From Sclerurus mexicanus (lineage: Eukaryota; Chordata; Aves; Passeriformes; Furnariidae), in contig VWZF01005807.1 of the NCBI GenBank assembly GCA_013396755.1, positions 1 through 64,000 on the forward strand: 64,000 nucleotides of DNA. Direction: 5' to 3'. The position numbers were made by a program, and so were the translations under genes. This document shows, piece by piece, positions 49,743-62,192 of the stretch. Under the pieces are notes generated by a model, which did no database searches, was not told where the DNA came from, and was given only the letters and a program-made list of their open reading frames with translations. Position 1 is the first letter of the stretch. Each line of letters opens with the position of its first letter.

Positions 49743-50150
49743 CTGTTATTTCTAGTTCCTCCAGATGAGATCACGGTTGGCTGCTGGAGAGCCTCCTCTG
49801 CGCCAGCCTGAAATCAAGCAGGTGATCTTAAACCTGAAGCAGAAATGGAGAAGCCCTCACACAACCTCACAACAGGCTCACCTACTATATGGCCACCAAA
49901 AGCACAGCTGTGCAACTGACACTGTGCCTCCCTGCACAAAGAACTTCTCTGGAACAAAACAGAAACTTCTTGGTTGGCATCATCTTACCTGGAAGGCAGC
50001 AGTACCAGCTGAGAGACAAATCCAGAGCCTACTACCCTCCTCCAAGACATGTGCCTGCCTGTTTCCTGATTTGGAAACAACAGTGGTAGGTTGCTTGAGG
50101 TCACACATAGAGAAATCACAGAGAAGTACTGTGGTTCTATGGAAATAGTC
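49743..50150. other. GC-richer patch with overlapping frames, unidentified
   Basis: A 127-codon plus-strand frame starts at 49765, overlapped by a 66-codon frame at 49889 and by two minus-strand frames. A pyrimidine-rich acceptor-like sequence ending TTCCTCCAG immediately precedes ATGAGATCACGG, and CAAGCAG/GTGATC 57 bp later could act as a donor. I do not recognise any product. It may be a non-coding RNA exon, an old repeat, or chance. Confidence 0.25.
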
Positions 50151-50319
50151 CAAAGGAAAGAAAACAGAACAGGAGATGAAATGCATGCAAATTTTGGGTT
50201 CATATTCAAAAGAGGGCATGGAAAATATTTTCAGCCAGGATTGTTATCGTGTGAATTATGAACTGTGTGAAAATTATGTGACAACTAATTGATGTCATTT
50301 TTTTTCTGATATGGGGAAG

Positions 50320-51078
50320 CATCTTATGGAATATTGGTGGGTTTTAGGTTCAGTCTTCTATCTAACCTTTACATTAATAATGTGGAAGACACTGTGAATT
50401 CATTGAGAGGACTCATTGCAAGAATAGAAGAGCAATAAAAAGCATCCCAGAGAGATTAGGATAGAAAATAGCAAAAAATGTGCTGAGTCAGTGTGAGTTA
50501 ACATAATACCAATACCACAAAAAAGACAGAAACTGAAAGGATTTGTGTGGGGTGAAGAAGCATTATTAAATGTGAAACTGATTTGTGAAGTGATAGCCGA
50601 AAAATGCTATCCGTTTTGGAATGAAGCACCTCACTACAGAGTATGAAGATAGTATTCTTTTTCACTAAGACTCTATGTGATCCCATCCACAGTACTGCAT
50701 TCCTTCCTGGGTATCTCATTACCAGGATTACAGTTTGGAAGGTGCCAAAGTAATTAGGAAAAAAGAAATTGTTGACATTGCATGGAGGAGGTGGAAATTA
50801 GTAAGCTAAATGTGGAAACTTCAGTAGCAATGTTTAAAGGAAGAACATAACACATTGAAAATGCCCTGGAACTGCACAGGACAAAATAGAATTGTCAGAC
50901 ACAAATCTTGGCACAAATGAACTAAGGCTGAAAAGAAAAATAGTAGATAAATGCAGGCAAAATAACCAGGTATACTTCCTACCAATTGTCACTATTAGGC
51001 TATTTTCCAAGGGAAGCTTTTTCACTTAGGACATTAAAAAGTGGATTGAACAGAATTCTGTGAGATGTATTGTCTTAT
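50320..51078 (+). mobile_element. Old CR1-like LINE relic
   Basis: At 50355-50390 the plus strand encodes LLSNLYINNVED, which matches the LLFNIYINDLED segment just after the QGSVLGP motif in CR1-clade reverse transcriptases. Further along, a CAGTACTGCATTCCTTCCTGG segment and a 3' segment (TTCCAAGGGAAG, CACTTAGGACATTAAAAAG, GATTGAACAGAA) resemble the CR1 C-terminal coding and end regions. It is heavily mutated with many stops. Ends are approximate. Confidence 0.5.
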
Positions 51079-52723
51079 AACTTACTAAGTGGATTCTGTC
51101 ACTAATATGGGCCAAATATATCAAGACTGCATACCATTCCTGCTGCTATTAGGAACAGGTATTCAAGCACAGAATGTATTTCTGTGATTCTTCAATGGTA
51201 CTCTTCAGTGAGGTACCCTTGCATTTACTATTGTAAATAGTAATATACTCCAAAATGTTATTAAACCTTTTCATTATTGTTTTTAATCACTGTGGGTACT
51301 ACCATATGCCAAGAATAGGCTGTGAGGTTTAGTTTCCTTGCCTGATAGTTTAATAATTCTCTCTTGAATAGGAGAACTTTCTTTCAGAAAGATTTATCAG
51401 GTTAAAAAAAGGTTTTGATTTAATATTTGAAGATGGAGTTAGCCTCCTGCTGTGCTTTAAGCATTTGAAAACCTGCTGTAAAGTGGCATTTCAAAGACAG
51501 CTTAATATTAAATTCAGTTTGCAATATTCATATCTAATTGTTGTAAGAACTGTTGTTCTGTTATTAAGTAGCAGAAAAACAATGTTATTATGTTTGGTTT
51601 TCACATGCATTTTTAGACCTTTGTTAAAGGACATTGTTCTTGCAAAGGCTTTCCTCAAAGAAAAGAAAAACATTTACATATACAGTAGATAAACTCCTAC
51701 AGCTTCAGAGCAGACTGAGTGTTTATCATCTTGTGCAGAACTGATTCAAGTGTTATTCTGCTCAGCTACTCTCAGAGTACACATTGTATTCTCATTTAAG
51801 CATCGGCTATTTGTGTTATCCAAATCACTACATTATGAAAATAAAATATATAAGAATATGAAATTATATGAATAGGAAAATATGCCATTTTTTATGAACA
51901 GCATGCAATCTCATCCTCTGTGTTTTCTTCTACAGCAGAGGTAATGTAATAAAGAATTTTATATGAATTCAACACTGATGTTATTGGGTGATTTAAAACC
52001 ATTTTCCCATTGTAACTCAGCTGTTCTGCATTTTTAGAGATTGTTTTTACCAATATTACTGAAAATATCAAGGGAGTAGCTGCAGAAGTGACATAGGCTA
52101 CTTGCTTCTGTTGGACGGCTTTTATCTGGCATAAAACTATTAAGCATACAGTCATTATGAATCATTAATAGCCTGACAGCAAAGTTGACTGCAGTGGGAA
52201 AATCAAGTCAGTTTTATTATTCATTAAGACATTCCTGAAGGAGCTAACTTTTCACAGAAAGAATAGACAATAGAATTATAATATTTCATACTTATGAATG
52301 TGGTCTTGTGTTAAACTACTTTGCCTTCTTATAATCAGGTTTTTTCAGTTACTTATGCTAATAATTTTGGTAACATTTCTATTGCATGCATTCTGTTTAA
52401 TTCAAAAACCTGTCTTCCAGGATATCGAAAAAATGTCTGAATTTCTTTATAATGGTTACATTATACACCCCTTCCCATATTAGGTTTTAGTTTCTCAAAG
52501 GAATTTTATAAATTAAAATTCAACTATGAATTTAAACCTAATCTGAAGACAGTGCCTCACATTCCTCTTCACACAGATTTTGCTGTTTCCCAAATAGAAA
52601 ACAAATCTCAGGTTTTGTAAAGATGTATAGAGCTGTGATGCAGAACGATGTCATGGAAAGAAATGTATGCTAGTGGCTTGATGTATACAGTCCAATAAAG
52701 ATAAGACCACTGAGACATTTGAC
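51079..52723. other. AT-rich unique DNA
   Basis: No gene or named repeat. Frames are under 90 codons without domains. Confidence 0.45.
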
Positions 52724-52868
52724 TTCTTTTTTTTCTTTTTCTTTTTCTTTTCTTTTCTTTTCTTTTCTTTTCTTTTCTTTTCTTTTCTTTTCTTTTCTTT
52801 TTTTTTTCTTTTTTTCTTTTTCTTTTTCTTTTTCTTTTCTTTTTCTTTTTCTTTTTTCCTTCCCCTTC
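52724..52868. repeat. (TTTTC)n pentanucleotide microsatellite
   Basis: About 145 bp of T/C. The core at 52751-52800 is ten near-perfect TTTTC units, with TTTTTC variants on both sides. The lysine/glutamate-rich and phenylalanine/serine-rich frames here are artefacts of the repeat. Confidence 0.95.
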
Positions 52869-53887
52869 ATTTTAGCCTCCTTTGATATGGGATGGTACTA
52901 GTAGCTCTAAAGTTAGACTCAGAGAACTAACATCAGGTTAGGGTGCTGTAGAGATATATATGATTCCAGCTATTCTTAGGTTAAAATTTGCAAACATTTC
53001 CTTCAGATTTGAGAACTCAGCCTAACTTTTAGAGATACTCTGAATACAAGTCCATGAACATTGTTGGTGGGATTGGCTAAGTCTTCACTTGCCTATGAGA
53101 GTGAAACCTTGCCCCCACTGCCAGACTTCTGTATATTTAAGCCAGGCACTCATCCAGCATCTCAATCTCTTAATTTTGCTGTCTTCAGAATGTGAATTGC
53201 AATGCTACACAAAAAACCTAGAAGTTTAATGTATGAAGTTTTTTATATTTTTGGTCATAAAAGTAGAAATGGATTTTCCATGCTCACAAATAATAATTGA
53301 ATAACAATTCAATAACACAACTTCATAAATGAGATTCCCACACATCCATGCCCATGGAACAGTGTTTTACTCACAGCTTTTCATTTGGTCCAGTTTTTGA
53401 ACTTGTCTGGGAAGATGAGCTTATATGACTGTGCAGAAAAACTTATATTAAAGGAGTAAGTAAATTCAGAGAAGTTCTGTCTTAGATATTAGTGTCACAG
53501 CTTAGAAAATCCAATGCTATTCTCAAACTTCTCAGATAATTCAATACTGGCATTTTAAGATGAGACTTCTACAAAAACCCATGATTCAAAACATCACATG
53601 GTAAACAGGTGCATTCAGAACAATCAGAGCTACCATATCTAGAGTTCTTAGTGATGAATGTTTGTTTGCAAACTTTAGTTCAATCAAACTATTGTAAAAT
53701 AATGCTTAAATATTAATGAATCTAGGTAATCTTCCAATCCATAGCATGCTTTCTTCACGGACACGGAGACTGTGCTATTTGTAAGCTGAAAAGACAGCAC
53801 CAAAATTAGAGAAGTGATACTAAAACAACACTACAGAAAAGTTAACACATACTGAGAACAATCTGTCTTCAAGTAGGTTGTGGTGTA
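52869..53887. other. AT-rich unique DNA
   Basis: No gene or named repeat seen. Confidence 0.45.
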
Positions 53888-54291
53888 GGATCATAAAATT
53901 GTTTAGGTTGGAAAAGAGCTCTAAGATCATGTGTTCAACCATTAACCCAGCACTGCCAAGTCCACCACTAAATCATATCCCTAAGTGCCACATCTGCGTC
54001 TTTTAAATACCTCCAAGGATGTGGACTCTGCCGCTTCCCTGGACAGCCTGTTTCAGTGCTTGACTACTGTTTCAGTGAACAAATCTCTTCCTAATGCAAA
54101 GTCTAAACCTCCCCTGGCACAACTTGAGGCCATTTCCTCTCATCCTGTTGCTTGTAACCTGGGAGAAGAGACCGACCCCTACATTGTTGCAACCTCCTTT
54201 CAGGTAGTTGTAGAGAATGTTAAGGTCCCTTCTAATCCTCCTTTTCTCCAGGTTAAACAACACCAGTTCCCTCAGCCAACCCTCAGGACTG
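53888..54291 (-). mobile_element. CR1 LINE 3' fragment
   Basis: The left edge is the complement of a CR1 end (AGGATCATAAAATTGTTTAGGTTGG). The minus-strand frame at 54072-54263 encodes the familiar ORF2 C-terminal series LEKRRIRRDLNILYNYLKGG, VGLFSQVTSNR and GNGLKLCQGRFRLCIRK. Truncated on its 5' side near 54290 and interrupted by stops. Confidence 0.92.
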
Positions 54292-57200
54292 TGTACCTGG
54301 TTACTTGAGTGAGTGGAAAATGTGCATGTTAGGAGATACTCTGCAATAAGAAATTGCTAGACTTGTTGAAGACATTGCTAGAACGTTAATGATACCATAG
54401 TCATCAGTGACACTGGGATTATGGGCCTGAGTGACAGATAGAATGCTAGTATTCTTCACAGTGATTAGAAAGCAGATAAAAAGGGAGGGATTGTGAGAGA
54501 AGAATATCAATGCTATTTCAACCATGCTTTGCCATTGTTCCCTATGCTTAGGTGAAGAGGTCTCACTGTCTCTTACTACTTCAGTGTAGCTCAGAGAGCT
54601 CATCCAGGTCCTTACACTTAATCATTAGCTTTATTCCTTTCATCTGTAGTTTTATACAGTGGTACCTTCTTCTCACTCCTTTCCCACAACTCCCTCAGAA
54701 AGTTGTTTGGGTTTCTGATCTCTCTGCTTCTCTCTCTCCACTGGCACTTGAAGCCATTTGCTCTTCTCACACTGTCTTTTCTTGTAAGTTTCTAAAAAAA
54801 TAATTTTCTCAGTTACTTATTGCAGTATACATGAGACCTGTTCTTAGCAAAGTTCCCCCCATACCTTAACTTACAAGTACCTTGAGAACTGGTACATTTA
54901 AGACACAAATGTGGGCACATGATATATACTAATCTGTGGAGCAGAATATAAAACCCCAGAACAAAATCACGACTTTATTGCTGATGTCATCCAAAGAATC
55001 TATAAATCTGAATTTTATATCTGCAACACATGAGCAAAACCTGGCCTGTATTTCTTTTTAACATATCTTCATTCTAATCATTCCTAGCACTAACTGCAAG
55101 TGTCTCAAACTTGACAGCTAGTTTAGCATTAGACAACAATAGAATATTTCATTTCTGTAAGTTTAGTTATCTTGTTAAAATTCATATTTGCTTGTAAAAT
55201 ACTGAGAAAGGCTTTTAATCATTTGCTGTCAAAATGCCAGGCGGGTTTTTACATCAAGAATTGGTAAAGTCAAAAATTCTTTTTTTTTTCTTTTTTTTGC
55301 GGATTTTTTTTTAATTGTAAGATATATTTTCATACTGGCTGAAAGAAACAATAAAACATATAGCTTTAAAAAGAGAGGGAAGAATGAAAGATAAAGATGG
55401 GACTTGAAGATCTGTGGGGTTTCGCTCCATGCAGCATCTGTGGGTGTGTGGTGGACCTGAGGTTAATAAAAGGAGATGGGGGGGGCAGGGGTTCAGGCCC
55501 AAGAGAAGAGGAGGAGCTGCCTGAGATCAGGTACTGTAGGAATGCTATCAGAGAGAATGTAAGCAGGAAGGAAAATGGGAGCTATGATATGCTGCCAAGC
55601 ATGAAAGAAGATGAAAAGTCTGTGAAGGACTGGGGAGAAGGCTGAACGAGGAGGAGGAGGACTGAAAAACAATGATTTGAAACACAGTCCCCTCTGTTGG
55701 CAAAACAATCTTCTTCATAGCATCTTCTCACAGCCCCAGCTGTTTCTTGGTTACCGCTCCACTGTGATTGCTCTAAGACCTGTATGGAAACAACAGAGAA
55801 ACTATTTTGTGGTACCTTTATTCTTAATGTGTTATCCATTTGTATTTATAGGCCATCCATGCCCAGGAGCCTCTGGGCACATAACAAAATATAACTAAAA
55901 CACAGTTTAGTTTTAAAAAAGGCAACATGGCCCAATTAATTCCCCAATTAATTAATTTATTCTACATAGCTTTGAATTTTGGTCTAAGGATTTTATGTAG
56001 GACATTAAAAAAAAAAAAAAAAGAAACAGTTCCACTGACAAGACAGGTAATTATTTTATTGAATGATTTTTCTCAATGCAAAGCTATTAATAGCTGGATC
56101 ACTAGTGGGGGGCCAAATTCTGCCCTGAGGTAAATCCAGCACCATTTCACCAACTTCAAGGGAATTACTATTTCACTCGGATCAGAACTGGGCTGTTAAA
56201 TTATAAGTGCCCAGTTATTCATAGAAATGAACTAAATTATTTTTCTCTTCTTTTTTTTTCCCTCCTCTTTTTTGTTCTTCAAATATAGAAGTTAGGTTTA
56301 AATCACAAAACCAAACCTGAAGTATATGGGTATGGTTCCTCCCCTAAGGACAAGAGAAGAAATAGTCTCCCTCTCAACTCCTTGGGCAGCATTCACAGGC
56401 CCCATCTGTGTCCACAAACAGTTCTTTTTCTGTAAAAGCACAACCAGGGCTTGACAAGACCTCAAATACAGTTCACATTGTCAGAAAACAAATGACACAT
56501 GTAAGGTAAGAGGACAAAGGAAAGGCAAACATATTCAAATATTTAATGTTTAATGTGCAAGGCTGCACATCTTTTCTCCTCCTCCCAAATCCAAAACTTC
56601 CCAGATGTGTTACAAATTCATCACCAAGTAGCACAAGAAAAGTTCCTGTGTTCTTTGGTTAGCTTTAGACACTCTGAAGAGGAAAGGGTTTTATGTTTTG
56701 GGATCACTTTGGCCATAGACTCTCAGCCTGGTGGTGTCTCCTCATTCCTGTGAAGGGAGGGAAGAGGTGGGGAACAAACACTGATCTGTCTCTCTTCTCA
56801 GAGTGGATTTCACACCCACATGCTTTCATTTGCCTTGCTATGTTTAAATACCTCATTATTACAATCACATTATCTGCTTGCCATAACATACTTCCCTGTT
56901 TTGAACATGGATCACTGACATACTTAGACTGACACTGATAACTAAATGCCAGGCTGAAAGAGAATTTGTCTGATACATGGCATCCTTGAGAAAATGGGCA
57001 TTAACACTTTTCTGTTGCATACAGAAACTGTGCCATGAGGTATTACCAGGTAGTCATGCCTTCTCTGTATTATGAAACGAAACCCATTTGTAACACATTT
57101 TTTCACCTTAGCAGTAACAGAAGACATTTTTTTCGTTGTTAACATCTTCCTTCCATTCCTTTCTGTCCTTCTGCATGCCTTTAGCTACAAATAGCAAAAA

Positions 57201-57526
57201 TAGTCTACAAACCCCCAAATTCAAATTGGAGTATAATACCACACTGAGAGGAAATGTGATTTAATAACTTGTTAGCTTGGGACTAGAAAAATTCATTTTC
57301 CAGCATTATTTTAGAGTGCTCAGGTGACCTTGAACAAATCCCTCTATCCCTCTCTCTACCTAAATTCCCCATTTATATAACAGAGGCAATGATCTGTCTT
57401 CACTTGTCGCTGTAAGGGTAAGTATAAAAGCATTACAAAGCTCCAACTAAAACAAAAGAGAGTATCTGAATAGCAGATATTTGCAAAAGAGCAACTTAAA
57501 TTTCAAGTATATATATGTGTGTGTGA
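54292..57526. other. AT-rich DNA with a purine-rich patch
   Basis: A T-rich run lies at 55279-55313 and a poly-A run at 56007-56022. The stretch 55370-55680 is purine-rich and less AT-rich, with opposing 70- to 85-codon frames, none recognisable. I see no interspersed repeat. Confidence 0.4.
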
Positions 57527-57527
57527 N
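57510..57527. repeat. (TA)n(TG)n microsatellite ending at an N
   Basis: A short TATATATGTGTGTGTGA run stops at an isolated N at 57527. The N is probably an unresolved repeat length or a join. Confidence 0.7.
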
Positions 57528-59413
57528 TCTCCAGTTTCAGAAACAGGAGAGTTAGGAAGTACATCAGTTCCTCTCATTTGTAGAACTGAATGTTATCAGT
57601 AATTTTATTTGAAATGGCCATATATGAGGCAGGTTGAAATCAACATAAAAATTACTGGAGATGTCTTCTTCTTTGTCTGTTGCTTCAAATCCACTGTAGA
57701 AAATATTTGTCAAAACTGAACTGCAGAAAAATTTACTACTACTGAATAAAATTTACAAACTTAAAAAACCCCAAACAACTAAATAGTGAAAATATATATT
57801 TTTAATACAAAAATCCTATACTAATGATCAAATTATCACCACTACAAATCTGTAGAATGGAAACTATTTTGAAAACAAAATAAGAGTTCCAAAACCCCAT
57901 TAGCGGGGAGTCCAGTCACTATTTAAATGTAAAGCAGGACAGGAGAATCCATGTTCGTCCCATTGGGGCTGAATACAGTCTGTAACTGCATCCCTTTGGA
58001 GGAGCTATAACATTTCAGACCATTACTAATATGTAGTCAACCAAAAACTGTTTGAAAGGCAGGGAAAAGCCACCCTTGATGTAAATTATACTGAATAATT
58101 ATGAAGAGAAAAATCTATTGTGTGAGTTAAGTGTAGAAATCTCAGATAAATGCACAGGGTGTGCCACAATTACTACACAATGCTTCCAATCCAAATAATA
58201 CTTTGTTTTGCATAGGGATTGTAAGACCTACTAGGATGCATTTGTTGCCAATTATTTTTACGGGAAAGATCATCGTGATATTGGTATTGCACAGAATGTG
58301 TGCTGAACTCACTCTGGAACTTGTGTTGTGACATTCTAAAACTTCTTTGATACTTGTGGTATAGAATTTGATGTCCTTGAGCTTTTAAATTTAGGTTTTA
58401 TAATATCCATGTTGCAAAATCTTTGTTGCACACCCAGTTAAACCAGTTCCTTAAGCATGAGGGAGTTAATACTGTGATTTTCAAGAAGGAATTCTACACA
58501 TTCCAGAAAGAGTCTTATGTCTGTACTACACAATTGTTTTGCAAATGATACTGTCCACACTGAAATTGAACATAATAATATTTCACTACCCTAGAGACTA
58601 ATGAATATGCTGTTCTTGTGTTTGTACTATTTACTGAAGCACAGGTAAATGCCCTGACTTGCTACTAAGATGTCTGTAAGCAATTAGTTGGGATCTCAAA
58701 TAAAAAGCTTTTGTATCAGGATCCAGATTTGTTCATTTCCTTCAGTTGCACATTAGGAAGAATTGTCTCTAAGACAAGATATGGGTCTGGGCTGCCTGCC
58801 AAGAGTTTTGGGTTCTTAACAGATTGTTTTTCCCTGTGGGGTTGACTCACTTTCTGCTTGAGACATCCACTTTTGTCTGTATTTCCTGAAACAAGTCACT
58901 TACACGCCTAACTGCTATACATCTTGAGTGCTTAAAGAAAAGAGGCATGGTGCTCATGTTATCACCAATTGTTACCAACCAATTATCAACCATAATTATA
59001 CCTAAAATCAAACACTTTAAAATAATTCTCTAAATGCTGTTCTCAAAATACCATTTCCCACTGCTGTTGCTTGTCAATCTCTGTCCAGTCTCACAACTCA
59101 TCAATGAACACAGTGATTCAAGACATCAGTGAGCCCTATGAGAACATGGGCTGGTTTCTTATTTCCATGAATCTCCTAGTAATTTTTCATACAGGAATTA
59201 AGACATTGATCCGCTCAGGCTCTCCTGTCTGAGCAGCCTGCTGCTAATCTACAGGTGATCAAACAGTTGGGTTGTAGCAAAGAGGACCATGGTGGACACA
59301 ACTGACCTTGCCCTTGGGATTCAGTGATTGTAATGTCCACACATAAGGGAAGCATGATGCAAGTCAGAACTTGCATGCATTTAAAGTAGGTCACTGGAAG
59401 ACATATTCACAGC
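57528..59413. other. AT-rich unique DNA
   Basis: No gene or named repeat seen. Confidence 0.45.
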
Positions 59414-59590
59414 TGACCTTCGACGCGAACCTGAGGGGTGGAAGGACGGACCACTCTGCGAAGGTGGGGTGCAAAATGGCCGTTTATTANAACAGACCTT
59501 GGCATTTTTTGTTCTTGACTGAGCTTAGGTTTGGGGGGCGAGGGGAGCAGTTAGCACCTACAGACTTTGCACATCTTCCCAAAACTGCTC
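59414..59590 (-). mobile_element. ERV LTR fragment, interrupted by an N
   Basis: On the minus strand AATAAA (59483-59488) is followed by CGGCCATTTTGC and a CpG-rich stretch ending GTCA at 59414. That is the layout of the R-U5 part of alpha/beta-like avian retroviral LTRs, where AATAAACG-CCATTT is typical. The N at 59490 lies just beyond the polyadenylation signal. The sequence to its right shares ordered segments with 15080-15170. CpG content is well above the surroundings, which suggests a relatively young insertion. The right end and target duplication are not defined. The 75-codon plus frame across it is not a gene. Confidence 0.45.
59490..59490. other. Single-N assembly junction
   Basis: An isolated N at the polyadenylation signal of the LTR fragment. 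No TATA box is found where U3 should continue, so LTR sequence may be missing here. Confidence 0.75.
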
Positions 59591-61831
59591 TTCAGTAATT
59601 TTAGGAAGTAGCAGTGCAGTTGGTATACAGAGTACTCTGTACGATCTGTTTCAAATATGAGAGGAAAGATTCTATTTCCTAATGTCAGCTGTAGAGGATG
59701 TGCTCTTCTGCACTTTGTGCATCACATCTGTCAGCTTTGTGTACACAATCTATAACTTAAGACATCTAAGATTTCTCTGGCCATGTGTGCTTATGCCCCT
59801 GATTAGGCACAGCAATATCATCCATAGAAGAGACTATTCTCAAACTTGAGCTTTCTACACAGAAAGTACTATAGCTGGAGAGTGTCTAAACATATGGACA
59901 TGAACTTGTGGTAAGAATATTCATCAGCTTTTTCTGTACGCGCTACAAAATTTATCTGTGTTCACGAATTTAGAACACCTGGTGGATTTTTTTCCCCAAC
60001 TAACAGTTGTAAGGACAAGACTCGGAAGTCAAAAGGAGTAGTAACTAAAAAAGCTGAGTTGGGAATAAGGGTATTTGTCTATAAATCTTTGTTTCTACTT
60101 TGGAGAAGCATTGATGAAAATATTTGAAAACTGTTGAATGTGTAACTTTACTGAAAACATATTAATAATATACTGTGAATTTTCTGGATCAAACAGTAAG
60201 TTATGTAGTGTTCCTCTAAATATACTATCTAATATATTGCCCAGTAAACCATGATCTGGACAGAGTTCACAATGAAGGTGACTTCCATTAAGAGTGAAAT
60301 ATATTGTCAGTACAAACATATGGATTTAGAACTTGAATAACAAGTTTTCATTTCTTTCATTTGTGGATAACAACGAAAGAACTAGTTCATCTTTAATTTT
60401 GAAAGATGAAAAACAAACTATGACAACCACTCATGGTACATAAATATAACATCAATGATAAATTATAAACCAGATAATTTTCCTTAGTGAATAATGAACA
60501 ACAAATGTCAAAAAATTAACCATTTCATTTATGTTGATAGAAAAGTTAAGAGCATACCAAACTAAGTTTCCTTGTTTGAGTGGCAGAAAATGAATCACAG
60601 TTTCAACTTCCAAACTGATAATGAGTTTTGGGTCAATTTGCAGTGTACTGTGCCAGTGAAATTCAAGAAACATAACATACTGAATACTCCAGTGATCTTT
60701 CTCAAATTCTAATTGGACTGAAAGTCTATCTCCTCCCAAATACGTTAATTGTATTCTTTTAAAAGTATTAGTTTTTTGTGATATTCAAACATGTATTGCA
60801 TCATTAATTTTGAAGCTTGCACAATACTTTTATATGAAGAAAGAGTATATGTGTCAATATGCCATAAGGCTGTGTATACTTCAGGCGTGTATACCTCAGA
60901 TATTTTCATGTTTGGGGCACATGTGCCAACTATGTTTAAGGAATTTAAACTTCAAAATAATTTTTTTTTTTTTGCAGGCCTTCAGGTTATGTTTTGGTTA
61001 AGCAGCAGTTAGCACACTGTTTTTCAGCAGTGTGATTTCAGCCTGTTACGCTTGCCTTGGTTTTGTCTCTTTACACAGTGTGGTGGTGCTCTAAGCAATA
61101 TAACCTGGTGCTATGTGGCCTACATTCAGAGAGTGTATATCCATATCAATTCCAAGACAAAATTTTGCTCCGTGAAGATGATTTCTGTAATGCATACATA
61201 CATATCCATGAATAATGTATTTCTGCACTTAATTTGCTACTTCTGCACAATGCTGTTTAGGCATGTTTGAAGAAACAGGACCCCAAAAACCCTTAATCTC
61301 TCACAGAAGACAGTTGTTTCAGAAGAGGGAGAAGAGTGATGCAAATTTCTTCATCACCCAGTGAACACTGCCACAGTTCTGTGCCATTTTTTGTCAAAAG
61401 CTCCTTTTACATTTTCACTGAGGCTTCTGACTTCCACTGTGATGCCCCAGTATTTGAGTATGTCTGGGAGCTTGGTGTTTCATAAAACTTTCATGTTTCA
61501 TAATGCCTTACAGACACTACAAAGCTTTTCTAACTGATATTGGGGTGGGGGTCATAAAATCTCATTGATCACTGACAAAATGCCCAATATCTTCAGCAGA
61601 AAGATTGAAGCAGTATTTTAACATTCTCTTTCATCTTTCCTCTTCACTTCCTTTTTGTCAACAGTGACATATATTTTTAATGTTTATTATCAGATGCTAA
61701 CTAAAAAGATTAACAAAAAATACATGTATTTCTCTGTGGTAGTGGACCTAATGGAAGAAGTCATGCCAGAAAAGAGTTTGTGAAGACAATGAAGAAGCTA
61801 GCCAAAATGCCTTAAAAACTGAGGCTTTTAC
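59591..61831. other. AT-rich unique DNA
   Basis: No gene recognised. A run of about 13 T followed by GCAG at 60961-60978 mimics a strong splice acceptor, but no exon is evident. Frames are short. Confidence 0.45.
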
Positions 61832-62190
61832 TGTGTTGTAAAAATGGAGTTTTTGTCTTTTTTTCCTGAGTCACTGTTCTTGTTCCCAAAACCCTTTGAG
61901 AGAACTCTTCTCTCCCTACCTTAGTATGCACGAATTCTTTCTTGCAGACTATGTGAAGTCCCCTTATTGGCCCTTAGTTAACCCTTTCCCCATTGGTTGT
62001 TATCCCTAATTTCTCATTGGTAGTCACTAGAATTCCCCTGAAACGTATAAATGCCCCTGACCATGTGAATAAACTCTCTCTCTCTGCTTCCCCTCCCTGT
62101 GGTCTCTGTGTGGCTTTTTCTCGGAGCATCTCAGGGACTGCGTGGGGGAGGGAGAATGAAACGGGGAAGCGTTCCCACCCAGCTGTCACA
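61832..62190 (+). mobile_element. Solo LTR of an endogenous retrovirus
   Basis: About 360 bp from a TGTGTTG start to a TGTCACA end. It holds three ATTGG (inverted CCAAT) boxes at 61966-61970, 61992-61996 and 62016-62020, then TATAAA at 62046-62051 and AATAAA at 62068-62073, then a CT-rich and GC-rich R/U5 stretch. No tRNA primer-binding site follows the CA end and no retroviral coding sequence is present. The start is less certain than the end; candidate 5-bp flanks (TTTAC and TTTCT) match only partly. It directly abuts the CR1 to its right. Confidence 0.7.
61966..62073 (+). promoter_or_regulatory. LTR promoter and polyadenylation signal
   Basis: Three inverted CCAAT boxes, a TATAAA box and an AATAAA hexamer occur in canonical LTR order. 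The hexamer lies only 22 bp after the TATA box, implying a short R region as in alpha/beta-like LTRs. Activity is inferred. Confidence 0.6.
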
Positions 62191-62192
62191 TT

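Noticed and set aside
52670..52901. Lysine/glutamate-rich and phenylalanine-rich frames
   Set aside because: Direct translation of the (TTTTC)n microsatellite.
60961..60990. A strong splice acceptor-like T-run followed by GCAG
   Set aside because: Poly-T runs are common here and no open exon with a donor follows.
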